DNA of 64,000 nt, taken from positions 186,001 through 250,000 of the forward strand of contig CANNGN010000001.1 of assembly GCA_947504195.1 (NCBI GenBank), read 5' to 3'. Numbering within the stretch: position 1 is the first letter of the stretch; every line of letters begins with the position of its first letter. This DNA is from an uncultured Vibrio sp. (GTDB lineage Bacteria > Pseudomonadota > Gammaproteobacteria > Enterobacterales > Vibrionaceae). The position numbers were made by a program, and so were the translations under genes. The notes beneath the pieces are model-generated. The model made no database searches. It was not told the origin of the DNA and saw nothing but the letters and a program-made list of their open reading frames with translations. Shown here piece by piece: positions 34,101-44,460 of this stretch.

Positions 34101-35699
34101 TTATTCATTAGATAAATCAATGATGGTATTCACTGCTGGCGAGTCCACGGTGATAGCTTTGCCATTTTGGAATTTCACAAGTACAGAAGCTATGTTTGTT
34201 TGATCTCCTAAACCAAAGAAAACATCGGTTGTTTGATCCGATCCTAAACCTTCACTGGTATAAAACTGGTTGTGGTATGTTGTGCCATTTTCCATGATGA
34301 CGGTAACTAATGCACCAATCGATGCCGCTTCATCATTAAAGTTAACCTTTAACCAATGACGCTCACCACCGTTATTAATAAATGCGCGTAATGGACCATT
34401 AAGATTACCTATAACCGCATCTGGCCAACCATCATCGTTAAAATCAGAAACAACCGTTGTAACACCAAACATTGGATTAGAGATACCTGATACTTTTTCT
34501 ACTGGCTTAAACACATTGCCATCGTACTGTTGCAATAAGTTGCCAGGATACAAATCTAGAAGTTCAACCGCAGGGAAACGAATGTAGTTTTGTGTGATCA
34601 AATAATCCGCCATGGTGTCGTTATTGAAGTCATATGAAACCAAGCCCCAACCAAAACCATATTTAGCAGCATTGTTTTTTAAAGCGGTATCTTCAAACGT
34701 AAAGTTGCCTTGGTTTTCGAGTAAAATATAATTTTTATTTAGTGTCTGATCTTCGGTTAAATCGCCTCGCACTAAAACGTCTGGCAAGGTCGTTCCTACA
34801 TTACTGAAATATAAGTCCATAAAACCATCATTGTTATAGTCACTCACTGCAATCCCCATTGGGTAGCTATAAGTTACCGGTAATTCAACGCGATCAAAGG
34901 TCGTATCCCCGTTATTTTTAAAGACGCGAACAAACCCTGTATCTTGAGCAACAACGAGATCACTTAGTCCATTATTATTAAGGTCTACAAAGACAGCAGT
35001 AAAGGTATTATGTTGTTCATATACACCTGAAGATTGGGTAATATCAGTAAATGTATTGTCACCATTGTTTAATAATAAGTTGCTGATTCCACCGTATTCT
35101 TGATTGAAAATGGTTTCGCCTTCAACAAATTCGGGACGAATGTAATTAGAAACATAAAGATCTACCGCACCATCGTTATTAATATCACCAAAGGACACTG
35201 ATAGTGGCATAGATGTCGGGTCTAATGGAAAGTCGACTTTGTTACCATTAAAACCATTCGTAGTATTTTCGTAGAAATATAGGCCACTATCTCGAACAAC
35301 AAATAAGTCAACACGACCATCATTGTTAGCATCAATCGAAGAGGCACCGTAGGTTGGGTCATCAACATCTTTTGTAAACCAACCTGTTGATGAGAGGCTA
35401 ATAAATTGGTTATTCTCATACTTCTGCAAGCTATCTTGCTGGCCAACCCCTCCGCCAACAAAAATCTCATCGGTACCATCCCCATCGACATCAATCGTTG
35501 CTAAGGCCATAAATGGTAATGCTGCGACAAAGTCTGATTTATGAGTGAATTGAGTTGTTACTTCAGTGAATTGTAGGTCTGTTTCACCTTGCTCCTGTTG
35601 GGGGCCTTGCACTACATATTCAATCACTTTAGGCGCTGATAATATAATGACAACGCTTATCGCAATAATAATTAAAAGTATTTTTAACCACTTATTCAT
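34101..35699 (-). CDS. Membrane-anchored FG-GAP/VCBS repeat protein with C-terminal ASPIC/UnbV domain (CRTAC1-like)
   Basis: A 532-residue protein. The start is ATG 35699 with GGAGGATC upstream; a longer frame is unsupported. An N-terminal hydrophobic helix (residues 4-22) anchors or exports it. The body is a beta-propeller-type array of calcium-loop repeats, with at least seven DxDxDG-like loops: DVDGDGTDE, DANNDGRVD, DINNDGAVD, DLNNNGLSD, DYNNDGFMD, DFNNDTMAD and DFNDDGWPD. The last 85 residues (HWLKVNF...IGALVTV...FGLGDQ) fit the ASPIC/UnbV domain, so this is a CRTAC1-type protein. Such proteins are usually extracytoplasmic and may bind partners or surfaces. It heads a three-gene minus-strand block foreign in orientation to its neighbours. 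Confidence 0.85.
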   Translation of the reverse strand: MNKWLKILLIIIAISVVIILSAPKVIEYVVQGPQQEQGETDLQFTEVTTQFTHKSDFVAALPFMALATIDVDGDGTDEIFVGGGVGQQDSLQKYENNQFISLSSTGWFTKDVDDPTYGASSIDANNDGRVDLFVVRDSGLYFYENTTNGFNGNKVDFPLDPTSMPLSVSFGDINNDGAVDLYVSNYIRPEFVEGETIFNQEYGGISNLLLNNGDNTFTDITQSSGVYEQHNTFTAVFVDLNNNGLSDLVVAQDTGFVRVFKNNGDTTFDRVELPVTYSYPMGIAVSDYNNDGFMDLYFSNVGTTLPDVLVRGDLTEDQTLNKNYILLENQGNFTFEDTALKNNAAKYGFGWGLVSYDFNNDTMADYLITQNYIRFPAVELLDLYPGNLLQQYDGNVFKPVEKVSGISNPMFGVTTVVSDFNDDGWPDAVIGNLNGPLRAFINNGGERHWLKVNFNDEAASIGALVTVIMENGTTYHNQFYTSEGLGSDQTTDVFFGLGDQTNIASVLVKFQNGKAITVDSPAVNTIIDLSNE

Positions 35700-36304
35700 T
35701 TTGATCCTCCATAACAATATTTTTATACCCAACAACGACATATTTACGATATCAATGTAAGACTACAAATTTTTCATAGAGTTGTATTATTGAATATATC
35801 AATTTGGAATAACTTAATTGATATATGGAATATATATTCTTGCTAAAACTGTATCTTTCAAAACAGCCATGACACATCGAAATTATCCACTTAACTTGAA
35901 TCAATCGCTGCTACGTCACTATCATTAATACAACATGTAGATGGTGGTAATTTCATCGCTCGTGAATACGAGAGAGTTTCCTTATTTGTTTAACAGCTAA
36001 GACGTTGTATTAACATATGGAATTTAAAGTTCGATCTTTTCTAGAAGAGAGGCATAACATTAAACATTGAAGTTTCAGGATTAATCACATCACACAAGAT
36101 CAGTTTGGATTTGCTTTGAGCCACGACATCGATTTCCTTACGTTGGGTAAACACAAAGCATAAACATGGTATTAACCAGATAGTGTCTCATGTATAATGC
36201 CCGTCCAGAATAGATATCCTTTGAGTTATATAGCTGTAACTTATTGATATTTTTTGAAAATACAAATGCCGACGTCTGTGAAGACGACACAACAAGGTAA
36301 TGAA
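35700..36304. other. Long AT-rich intergenic region before rluB
   Basis: About 600 bases between the divergent FG-GAP gene and rluB. Besides a candidate rluB promoter at 36193-36198, I see no coding, RNA, repeat or att-like sequence. Its length and composition are in keeping with an insertion boundary. Confidence 0.4.
36193..36198 (+). promoter_or_regulatory. Candidate -10 element for rluB
   Basis: A perfect TATAAT occurs 107 bases before the rluB ATG, but the -35 region is poor (TATTAA at 17 bases). Assignment is tentative. Confidence 0.4.
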
Positions 36305-37294
36305 ATGAACGAAAAGTTACAAAAAGTTTTAGCACGAGCAGGGCACGGTTCACGTCGTGAGTTAGAATCTCTGATTAAAGCCGGGCGTGTTAGTGTTAAT
36401 GGTAAAGTAGCTATTCTTGGTGAGCGTCTTGATGATCCAAGTGCGATCATTCGTGTCGATGGGCACGTAGTATCAATTAAAGCGGAAGAAGAAGTTGTAT
36501 GCCGCGTATTGGCGTATTACAAACCAGAAGGTGAGTTATGTACTCGTAGCGATCCAGAAGGTCGCCGCACGGTATTTGACCGTTTACCTAAAATTCGTGG
36601 TTCACGCTGGGTTTCTGTTGGCCGCTTAGATGCGAATACATCGGGATTGTTGCTGTTTACAACGGATGGTGAACTTGCTAACCGTTTAATGCACCCAAGC
36701 CGCCAAGTTGAACGTGAATATTTAGTTCGCGTCTTTGGTGAAGTGACAGAACAAAATATTCGCAATCTAGTTCGCGGTGTCGAACTTGAAGATGGCGAAG
36801 CGCGTTTCGAAGATATTGTTTATACCGGTGGAGAAGGGATGAACCATACCTTCTATGTCGTGATTAATGAAGGCCGAAACCGAGAAGTGCGCCGTTTGTG
36901 GGAATCACAAGATACAACGGTAAGCCGCCTAAAGCGTGTTCGTTACGGTGAGATTTATCTCGATAAAGCGTTGCCTCGTGGTGGTTGGGTTGAACTAGAC
37001 CTCAAAGATGTTAACTATCTACGTACCATGGTAGAACTCCCACCAGAGAAAGAAACCATGCTGGATTTGTCGAAAGACAACACATCGCGTAAACGCGAGC
37101 GTGCTCGTGGTCATAAAATTCGTCGTGCGATTAAGCGCCATGAAGAACGCGTTACGACACCAGCAGGCAAACGTGGTAAACCGAGCGCCAAACCAGCGTC
37201 TAATTCTGGTAAAAAACCAACGAGTGGTAAACCGACGAATGGTAAGAAACCATCAACTCGTCGCACACCCGCGAAAAAGCGTACTCGTATTTAG
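36305..37294 (+). CDS. rluB: 23S rRNA pseudouridine(2605) synthase RluB
   Basis: A 329-residue RsuA-family pseudouridine synthase that modifies U2605 of 23S rRNA. An N-terminal S4 domain ([24 protein letters not shown]...VSVNG) is followed by the catalytic domain with the active-site Asp in [15 protein letters not shown], and later GRNREVRRL. The last 80 residues are a Lys/Arg/Pro/Ser-rich tail typical of RluB. ATG 36305 has AAGG upstream and starts at the S4 domain; a TTG frame from 36254 is not supported. Confidence 0.95.
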   Translation: MNEKLQKVLARAGHGSRRELESLIKAGRVSVNGKVAILGERLDDPSAIIRVDGHVVSIKAEEEVVCRVLAYYKPEGELCTRSDPEGRRTVFDRLPKIRGSRWVSVGRLDANTSGLLLFTTDGELANRLMHPSRQVEREYLVRVFGEVTEQNIRNLVRGVELEDGEARFEDIVYTGGEGMNHTFYVVINEGRNREVRRLWESQDTTVSRLKRVRYGEIYLDKALPRGGWVELDLKDVNYLRTMVELPPEKETMLDLSKDNTSRKRERARGHKIRRAIKRHEERVTTPAGKRGKPSAKPASNSGKKPTSGKPTNGKKPSTRRTPAKKRTRI

Positions 37295-37324
37295 TTAGTA
37301 TGCTCAGTGAGTGAAAGTATAATG

Positions 37325-37366
37325 AAAAAATCCCCAAGCGAATAAAAATTCACTTGGGGATTTTTT
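37325..37366. terminator. Bidirectional terminator after rluB
   Basis: Stem TCCCCAAG (37331-37338) with CTTGGGGA (37353-37360), A-run on the left, six T residues on the right. It separates the convergent rluB and GNAT genes. Confidence 0.92.
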
Positions 37367-37382
37367 AATCTAAGCGATTCGA

Positions 37383-37868
37383 TTAAAAACTCAGCAGCAT
37401 GTCATTCCAATTCGCGCCACCATGGCTCGATGCTGAAACTCCTTGGCAGACAAACCCATTGCTTTGGTAGAAATTGATTAACTTGTCTTTGCAGGTTAAT
37501 ACGATTCCAAGATGATTTCGTTGTCTACTGACTTCGATTAAATGTTCGGTTAAGCGAGAGGCGTAGCCATTTCGTTGAAAGTCTGGGTGGACAACCAAAC
37601 CAAATACAGTTTGGTATTTTCCATCAGGACAGTGCATCGAAGGGTTGGCATACAGTTCGTCAGGTAGCTCAGGGCTGTGATAGACACATCCGTTGATGTG
37701 ACCAACAATGACACCATCGACTTCTAATACGAAAAAACATTCAGGAAAAACGGCAAATCGATCAATGAACGATTGCAAAGAAGCCGCTTCACTTTCTGGA
37801 AAACAAAGCTGCTCGATCTCCGACATGCGATTGATATCGGCTTCGGTCGCAGGACGAATGTGATGCAT
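37383..37868 (-). CDS. GNAT family N-acetyltransferase
   Basis: A 161-residue acetyl-CoA-dependent acetyltransferase. The acetyl-CoA pyrophosphate-binding motif A is FGLVVHPDFQRNGYASRLTEHLI, and the C-terminal FYQSNGFVCQG is motif B. The central acidic stretch and VGHINGCVY resemble the arylalkylamine-acetyltransferase-like subgroup. Substrate unknown. It lies 11 bases upstream of cydC on the same strand... that is, downstream in transcription, and is probably co-transcribed with cydDC. Confidence 0.85.
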   Translation of the reverse strand: MHHIRPATEADINRMSEIEQLCFPESEAASLQSFIDRFAVFPECFFVLEVDGVIVGHINGCVYHSPELPDELYANPSMHCPDGKYQTVFGLVVHPDFQRNGYASRLTEHLIEVSRQRNHLGIVLTCKDKLINFYQSNGFVCQGVSASSHGGANWNDMLLSF

Positions 37869-37879
37869 ACCTATATTCC

Positions 37880-39601
37880 TTATAATGTTTGGTTTAGTTG
37901 GAAATAACGGCCTTGTTTTTCCATGAGTTCGTTATGTGGGCCAAACTCAACGATCTGACCTTTTTCAACAAGACATATCGAATCCATCTTATCCATATCA
38001 ACCAAACGGTGAGTGATGAATAATACAGTTTTATCGGTAAAGTGCCGTTGCAACAGTGCCATAATTTGTTGTTCGGTCTGCTTGTCGAGACCTTCTGTTG
38101 GCTCATCTAATAACAGAACCTCACCATTATGGAGAATCGCCCGTGCGATACCGATGCGACGGCGTTCACCACCAGAAAGTTGACGGCCGCCATCACCTAG
38201 CCATGTGTCTAGACCACCATCGTGAGTGAGTTTGTTCAATCCAACAGACGAAAGTGCCTTAAATAGATCTTCATCACTTGCTTCGGGGGCGGCAATTAAT
38301 AGGTTGTCACGTAAAGAGCCATTCAGAATATCAACGCGTTGACTTACGATACTTAATGACTGGCGCAGCTGGGTTTCGTTCCACTCTCGTAAATCGACAC
38401 CGGCAAGGGAGACTGAGCCCGATTGAGGATCCCAATAGCGCGATAACAGTTGCATAATCGTAGATTTTCCTGAACCCGTTTGACCGACAATCGCCACTTT
38501 ATTGCCTGCTGGAATCGTAAAATCAACATCGTGCAGCACTTGCTGAGTATCGTCGCTATAGCGAAAATCGACATGGGAAAATACAATATCAAACTGTTGT
38601 GAATGTTCAGTAGATTGCGACGAGAAAGTGACTTCTGGCTGCGCTTGCAGTATTTCATTCAGACGTCTTGCTGAGGTGAGAGTTTGACCTAGATGTTGAA
38701 ACGCACCAGCGATGGGGACTAAGAGCTCAAAGCTTGCCATTGTCGCAAAGACAACCATGGCGATCATTGGGTCTTGCCCTCGACCACCAACACCATCAGC
38801 AACAACCCAAAGCATAAGTACAAGCATCCACCCGTTAGCAAGCATTAGTAATGCTTGAGCTAGACCGGTAAAGCGTGCGTTCACTTTCTGGCGTGCTAGC
38901 AATTCAGATTGTTGTTGTTCGATTTGTTCGCGGTATCTCGACTCGGCTCCAAATAGACTTAACTCTCCAAAACCTTGAACCCAATCGAGTAGCGTAATAC
39001 GAAAATCAGCACGGAAAAGGGTAAGCTCTCGACCATTATTTTTACCCAGTTTGTAAAATAGGATAGGCCAAGTCAAAAGAAGGAATAGCAACATACCACC
39101 GAGCAGCAGTGCAACATCGAGATCAAACCAAGCGATAAATCCGGTAAGGAAAATAATACCTAAAGTACCAATGGTCATAGGGCTGATAAGACGCAAATAC
39201 ACATGATCCATCGCGTCGATATCGGCAACTAAACGGTTGAGTAAATCAGCATCGCGTAAATTCGCCACTCGACCTGGAATCAAGGGGACAAGTTTATCAA
39301 AAAAGAAGATACGCAGATCAGCAAGTACTTTAAACGTGACACTGTGACTTACAGCGCGTTCACCCCATCGCCCAGCCGTACGACCCATTGCCATACCTCG
39401 AACAAAAGCACCGGGCAACATGTAGTTGAACGTTTCTCTTGCAATGGTAAGCCCCGCAACCGCTGCTGCTGTCAGGAACCAACCTGATAATGTAAGTAAG
39501 CCAATGGATGCGGCAAGGGTAATAAATGCCAGCAGCATGCCAATAAACAAGCCAAACCAATGTTTTTTATACAGGGCTAGAAAAGGCAGTAAATCACGCA
39601 T
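37880..39601 (-). CDS. cydC: Heterodimeric cysteine/glutathione ABC exporter subunit CydC
   Basis: A 573-residue ABC half-transporter with six membrane helices (about 1-310) and an ATPase domain: Walker A GQTGSGKST, signature LSGGERRR, Walker B VLLLDEPTEG, switch His ITHRL. With CydD it exports thiols to the periplasm and is needed for cytochrome bd assembly. ATG 39601 (MRDLLPFLALYKKHW) has GGAGGG 9 bases upstream, within cydD, which it overlaps by 8 bases; a longer frame from 39685 is rejected. Confidence 0.95.
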   Translation of the reverse strand: MRDLLPFLALYKKHWFGLFIGMLLAFITLAASIGLLTLSGWFLTAAAVAGLTIARETFNYMLPGAFVRGMAMGRTAGRWGERAVSHSVTFKVLADLRIFFFDKLVPLIPGRVANLRDADLLNRLVADIDAMDHVYLRLISPMTIGTLGIIFLTGFIAWFDLDVALLLGGMLLFLLLTWPILFYKLGKNNGRELTLFRADFRITLLDWVQGFGELSLFGAESRYREQIEQQQSELLARQKVNARFTGLAQALLMLANGWMLVLMLWVVADGVGGRGQDPMIAMVVFATMASFELLVPIAGAFQHLGQTLTSARRLNEILQAQPEVTFSSQSTEHSQQFDIVFSHVDFRYSDDTQQVLHDVDFTIPAGNKVAIVGQTGSGKSTIMQLLSRYWDPQSGSVSLAGVDLREWNETQLRQSLSIVSQRVDILNGSLRDNLLIAAPEASDEDLFKALSSVGLNKLTHDGGLDTWLGDGGRQLSGGERRRIGIARAILHNGEVLLLDEPTEGLDKQTEQQIMALLQRHFTDKTVLFITHRLVDMDKMDSICLVEKGQIVEFGPHNELMEKQGRYFQLNQTL

Positions 39602-41381
39602 CAAGGTTGCCCTCCATTTGAGATTGAAGAGTGTCATTGGCACTGAGCATTTGACTAAACATCCCGTTGGCGAGCGAGAGTTCATCGTAGTGTCCCGTTT
39701 GTGTGATTTTACCGTGTTCCATCACGATAATATGATCGACCTGTTTAAGCTGAGCAAGCTGATGGGTAACAAAAAGCGTGGTGTTATTGCGCGTCATTGA
39801 TTCAATACTCTTCATCACCAATTGCTCACTGCGGGCATCTAAGCTCGCAGTGGGTTCGTCGAGGAGCCAGAAATTGCCATCTTGCAATATTGCACGAGCT
39901 AATGCTAAGCGCTGTGCTTGGCCAACCGATAAACCACCTGAACGATCGCTAACCGGATAGTCGAGTCCTAATTCTGAAACAAATTCATCGGCGAAGGCGT
40001 GTTGTAACGCGGATTCAACCTCGTTATTGCTAAGTTGAGGGCTTGATAGTGTGACATTGTCACGAATGGTTCCGTGTAACAATAATGGATTTTGTCCTAT
40101 CCAACTAATTTGTTTACGCCATGCAGGATGCGAGAGTTCTCGAAGCTCGATACCATTTATGGTTAACGAGCCGCGGTAAGGCATAAATCCGAGTATTGCG
40201 TTGATTAATGTGGTCTTGCCTGCACCACTTGGGCCAACGATAGCGGTGGTTCTTTCACTTGCGATGGTAAAGGATATTGGGCCAACAAGTTGTGCGCCAT
40301 CTGGACTGATAACTTCTAGGCCATCTGCTTTAATTTCAATTGGTTGATTTGCGTTAAGAGTTTGGTCACCACTTACGATTTCTTCAACATCGAGTTCGAG
40401 AAATTCGACAATGCTTTCAGCCGCTCCGACAGCTTGCTGTTTAGCGTGATAAAAAGTGCCTAAGTCTCTTAGAGGTTGATAAAACTCTGGCGCCAATATC
40501 AGGATAAATAAACCAGAGAAAAGAGTTACGCCAGCGCCGTAGTAACCAAAGTTAAGTTCACCGATAAAGCTAAAGCCAAAGTACACCGCAGTAATCGCAA
40601 TGGAAATTGAGGTAAAGAACTCTAAAACTGCCGATGAGAGAAAGGCAATTTTAAGGACATCCATCGTTCTAACCCGGAATACATCAGACGCCGCACGTAA
40701 GTGGTCTGATTCAGCTTGTGCGCGGTTAAACATGCGAATGGTGGTCATCGATTGTAAACGATCGTAAAAGTGCCCAGAAAGGCGTTGAAGCGCTTTAAAG
40801 TTTTTACGGTTTGCATCGGCTGCTTTCATGCCAACTAATGCCATAAAGAAGGGAACCAATGGCGCGGTAATTAGGAAAATAAGCCCCGCAGCCCAGTTGG
40901 TTGGAAATACCACAATCAAAATAATGAATGGAATCATCACCGCGAGAGACATTTGTGGCAGATAGCGAGCGAAGAAATCGTGCATATTTTCGACTTGCTC
41001 TAATGTGAGAGTAGCCCATGCGCCTGCAGGCTTGCCTTTGATATAGGCCGGCCCCATTTCTGTCAACTTATCGAGAATCAGTTGTCGGATATAGATTCGT
41101 ATCGTTTGCCCAGCATGAAACCCTGCCATTTCACGCGCCCAAGCACACGCCGCTCGCCCTGCGATAAGAGCAAGCAAGCCAAGAAAGTGGGGAATAAGCG
41201 TGCTTTTATCAGCATGGTCGATGATGAGCTGAGATAGAATCGTAGCAATTAATGCGGCTTGTCCGAGTAAAAGCAGGGTCGAGAGTATACCCAAGCTAAC
41301 GGCGAGCAATAACCAACGCTTCGCTTTTTTACTCTGGAGGCGAAGCCAGGCATTCAGGTTCTTCTGTTTATGTTTATCCAT
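39594..41381 (-). CDS. cydD: Heterodimeric cysteine/glutathione ABC exporter subunit CydD
   Basis: A 595-residue ABC half-transporter, partner of CydC. Six membrane helices precede the ATPase domain with Walker A GPSGAGKTT, signature LSVGQAQRL (a variant of LSGGQ) and Walker B FWLLDEPTAS. Length fits E. coli CydD (588). I chose the ATG at 41381 (MDKHKQKNLNAWL); the longer frame begins with GTG at 41459 and would run into the trxB terminator. Order trxB-cydD-cydC is as in E. coli. Confidence 0.95.
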   Translation of the reverse strand: MDKHKQKNLNAWLRLQSKKAKRWLLLAVSLGILSTLLLLGQAALIATILSQLIIDHADKSTLIPHFLGLLALIAGRAACAWAREMAGFHAGQTIRIYIRQLILDKLTEMGPAYIKGKPAGAWATLTLEQVENMHDFFARYLPQMSLAVMIPFIILIVVFPTNWAAGLIFLITAPLVPFFMALVGMKAADANRKNFKALQRLSGHFYDRLQSMTTIRMFNRAQAESDHLRAASDVFRVRTMDVLKIAFLSSAVLEFFTSISIAITAVYFGFSFIGELNFGYYGAGVTLFSGLFILILAPEFYQPLRDLGTFYHAKQQAVGAAESIVEFLELDVEEIVSGDQTLNANQPIEIKADGLEVISPDGAQLVGPISFTIASERTTAIVGPSGAGKTTLINAILGFMPYRGSLTINGIELRELSHPAWRKQISWIGQNPLLLHGTIRDNVTLSSPQLSNNEVESALQHAFADEFVSELGLDYPVSDRSGGLSVGQAQRLALARAILQDGNFWLLDEPTASLDARSEQLVMKSIESMTRNNTTLFVTHQLAQLKQVDHIIVMEHGKITQTGHYDELSLANGMFSQMLSANDTLQSQMEGNLDA

Positions 41382-41433
41382 TTGATGAGGCTTATTTAGA
41401 GTTTTTATTATGGAATTGAACAAGGAAGTATAC

Positions 41434-41465
41434 AAAATAAAACCCGGAGGGGACACCACCGGGTT
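41434..41465 (-). terminator. trxB terminator
   Basis: On the minus strand, AACCCGG (41465-41459) and CCGGGTT (41447-41441) form a stem with an 11-base loop, followed by TTATTTT. It lies 35 bases past the trxB stop and before cydD. Confidence 0.82.
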
Positions 41466-41499
41466 GGGTCAATTCAGTTTTCTTCAAAAGCGAGAAAGA

Positions 41500-42510
<1,011 letters not shown>

Positions 42511-42591
42511 CTAAATCAATTAAAGCCAATGACAATAATGACATGGTACCAATTTGTTATAGGCTATTCTTTTTGCAGTTATTTCGCATAA

Positions 42592-43428
42592 TTAATAGTC
42601 TATCGTGACTTCGTAGGAAGAAAATTTTCGTACGTTGATCACCCCAGTATCGAAGATGAGGTACTGACCTTTAATTCCTTGTAACAATCCAGTGACAACA
42701 GGCTCTTTATCAAAGTTATGAGAGGTTATTTTTACTGGATGTTGAGTTACGGGGTAACTAATTTGTGTGATTTGAGTATTATCTATCAGCGGTAATAGCT
42801 CAATTGCGTCGTCGCCATATTGCTGCTTGAGATCGGCAATATGATCGCTAACTAGTTCAAGCAGTACTTTTGCTTTCGCCACTAAATCCATTGGTTCACC
42901 ATCACCTTTTAACAAAGTACGCCAATTGGTTTTATCGGCAATATGTTTTGCTAATTCGATCTCAACTAAACCTGAAAGTTTACGATTAGTAACTTTGATG
43001 ATCGGTAACCCTTGAGTGGCGCCTTGGTCAATCCAGCGAGTGGGAATTTGAGTATGACGAGTAATACCAACTTTCAGGCTTGAAGTATTTGACAGGTAAA
43101 CGTAGTGATCGACCATGCAATTATCTTGCGCCCATTCCGGTTCACGACATGTGCCTGCGTCAAAGTGGCAAGTTTCTGGCTTCATAATACACATATCACA
43201 GCTTGCGAGCTTTTTCATACAGACAAAACAATGACCTTGGGAATAGCTCTTTTTGGTTTTCTTTCCGCAGTTACTGCACAAGATCTTACCTGTGTGAGTG
43301 AGACTGATTTGTTTACCAATTAGGGGGGTGAGTGCAATTTCCTGTTCCCCAATCGGCAAGAAATATTCTGTAGTTTCAGAGAGGTTTGCGCGCATTTTAC
43401 TTAATACGCCAGTTGCTTGATTCGACAT
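42592..43428 (-). CDS. DUF2797 domain-containing protein
   Basis: A 278-residue protein of the DUF2797 family. The zinc-ligand-rich middle is ILCSNCGKKT, HCFVCMKKLASCDMCIMKPETCHF and GTCREPEWA, followed by VYLSNTSSLKVGITR, reminiscent of a GIY-YIG nuclease core, then HIADKTNWR. Function unknown. It stands alone, upstream of trxB by over 100 bases. Confidence 0.9.
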   Translation of the reverse strand: MSNQATGVLSKMRANLSETTEYFLPIGEQEIALTPLIGKQISLTHTGKILCSNCGKKTKKSYSQGHCFVCMKKLASCDMCIMKPETCHFDAGTCREPEWAQDNCMVDHYVYLSNTSSLKVGITRHTQIPTRWIDQGATQGLPIIKVTNRKLSGLVEIELAKHIADKTNWRTLLKGDGEPMDLVAKAKVLLELVSDHIADLKQQYGDDAIELLPLIDNTQITQISYPVTQHPVKITSHNFDKEPVVTGLLQGIKGQYLIFDTGVINVRKFSSYEVTIDY

Positions 43429-43566
43429 GACATTACTCTAATTATTATCTATTTTCGCTAGACGTTATCATCCTAATGGAAGGTTGTCATCTTCATGGGC
43501 ATAAGCAAATAATGAATACTTCAAGAAAATGGAAAGATATTGAATCGTTGGCTCAGGAATTCAGGG

Positions 43567-44244
43567 TTAATTAGACGTTTTATCGAGCACAATTGGTTCT
43601 TTCGGTCCTAAGAACTTAGGTTCAGACTTGAGGACGTAGAGATCGAGAACGGCTTTAACTCGAGCTAATACTTCTCGCATCCGAACATACCGACCTGAAT
43701 AGCCTTCAGGGCCGGGTACCGCGAGACAAGTAGCATCGATTTGATGATATTGAGCAATGAACAACGCACGCTCGCAATGAAAACCTTGAGTGATAATGAG
43801 GAAATGGTCGCTATCGAAAATACGGCGCGCTCTTACAATGGAATCTAAAGTACTAAATCCAGCGTAATCGAGATAAATATGTTCTTCCGGGACGCCCGCT
43901 CGAAGCAAATCCCGTTTCATTGTCCAAGGTTCATTGTAGGACCGATGGGCATTATCGCCACTCAAGAGAAAGTTACTGACTTTGTGTTGATTATAGAGCC
44001 TGATCGCTGCATCAATACGATGTGTGTAGTAGGAATTGAGCGTTTTCCCTAAGTACTTACTAGTACCAAGCACAACTGCAACGTCGTAATGTGGAGTGTG
44101 AATTTCAGATGTAAGAATATTGGATTGGGTTTTATAGCTTACCCAACGGTCGATTCCAATGATCAAGGCTAGCGTTATCAATAAAGCCATAATAGTCATA
44201 GATAACCACTGCTTCATTCGATATACATTAATCTTAATTCCCAT
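43567..44244 (-). CDS. sanA: SanA/YdcF-family envelope protein (DUF218)
   Basis: A 225-residue protein with an N-terminal membrane anchor (about 14-29, TIMALLITLALIIGID) and a DUF218 domain facing the periplasm. It matches E. coli SanA through RW-S-KT, VAVVLGTSKYLGKTLNSYYTHRI, LLSGDNAHRSYNEPWTMKRDLL, LDYAGFSTLDSIVRARR, QGFHCERALFIA and KFLGPKEPI. SanA affects envelope barrier function and vancomycin sensitivity. An internal ATG at 44217 is an alternative start that fits E. coli better; neither has a good ribosome site. Confidence 0.9.
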   Translation of the reverse strand: MGIKINVYRMKQWLSMTIMALLITLALIIGIDRWVSYKTQSNILTSEIHTPHYDVAVVLGTSKYLGKTLNSYYTHRIDAAIRLYNQHKVSNFLLSGDNAHRSYNEPWTMKRDLLRAGVPEEHIYLDYAGFSTLDSIVRARRIFDSDHFLIITQGFHCERALFIAQYHQIDATCLAVPGPEGYSGRYVRMREVLARVKAVLDLYVLKSEPKFLGPKEPIVLDKTSN

Positions 44245-44382
44245 CTACTGGCAAAACTTCCGGTCTAATAAATTAATATGAGTCTATTAGATATTACAAT
44301 AGCAAACATCATATCTCGATTCAGTTGTTTTGGCGTTCGGAATTAATAAGGTACACATTTCTATGATATTGCTCAAAGCACA

Positions 44383-44429
44383 GCGACCTCTTGTTGAGAG
44401 GTCGCAGAGATATCGCTCAGGACAGCGAT
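44383..44429. terminator. Tandem hairpins downstream of maeA
   Basis: A 9-bp stem GCGACCTCT/AGAGGTCGC (44383-44391 with 44397-44405) and a second stem ATCGCT/AGCGAT (44412-44417 with 44424-44429) lie within 80 bases of the maeA stop. No T-run follows on either side. Confidence 0.45.
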
Positions 44430-44460
44430 GGTTAGAATAGGTTAAGAGAGTTAGATCTAA

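Noticed and set aside
32740..36304. Integron or phage origin of the three-gene block
   Set aside because: No integrase, attC-like site, direct repeat or tRNA target was seen; only orientation and flank length suggest insertion.
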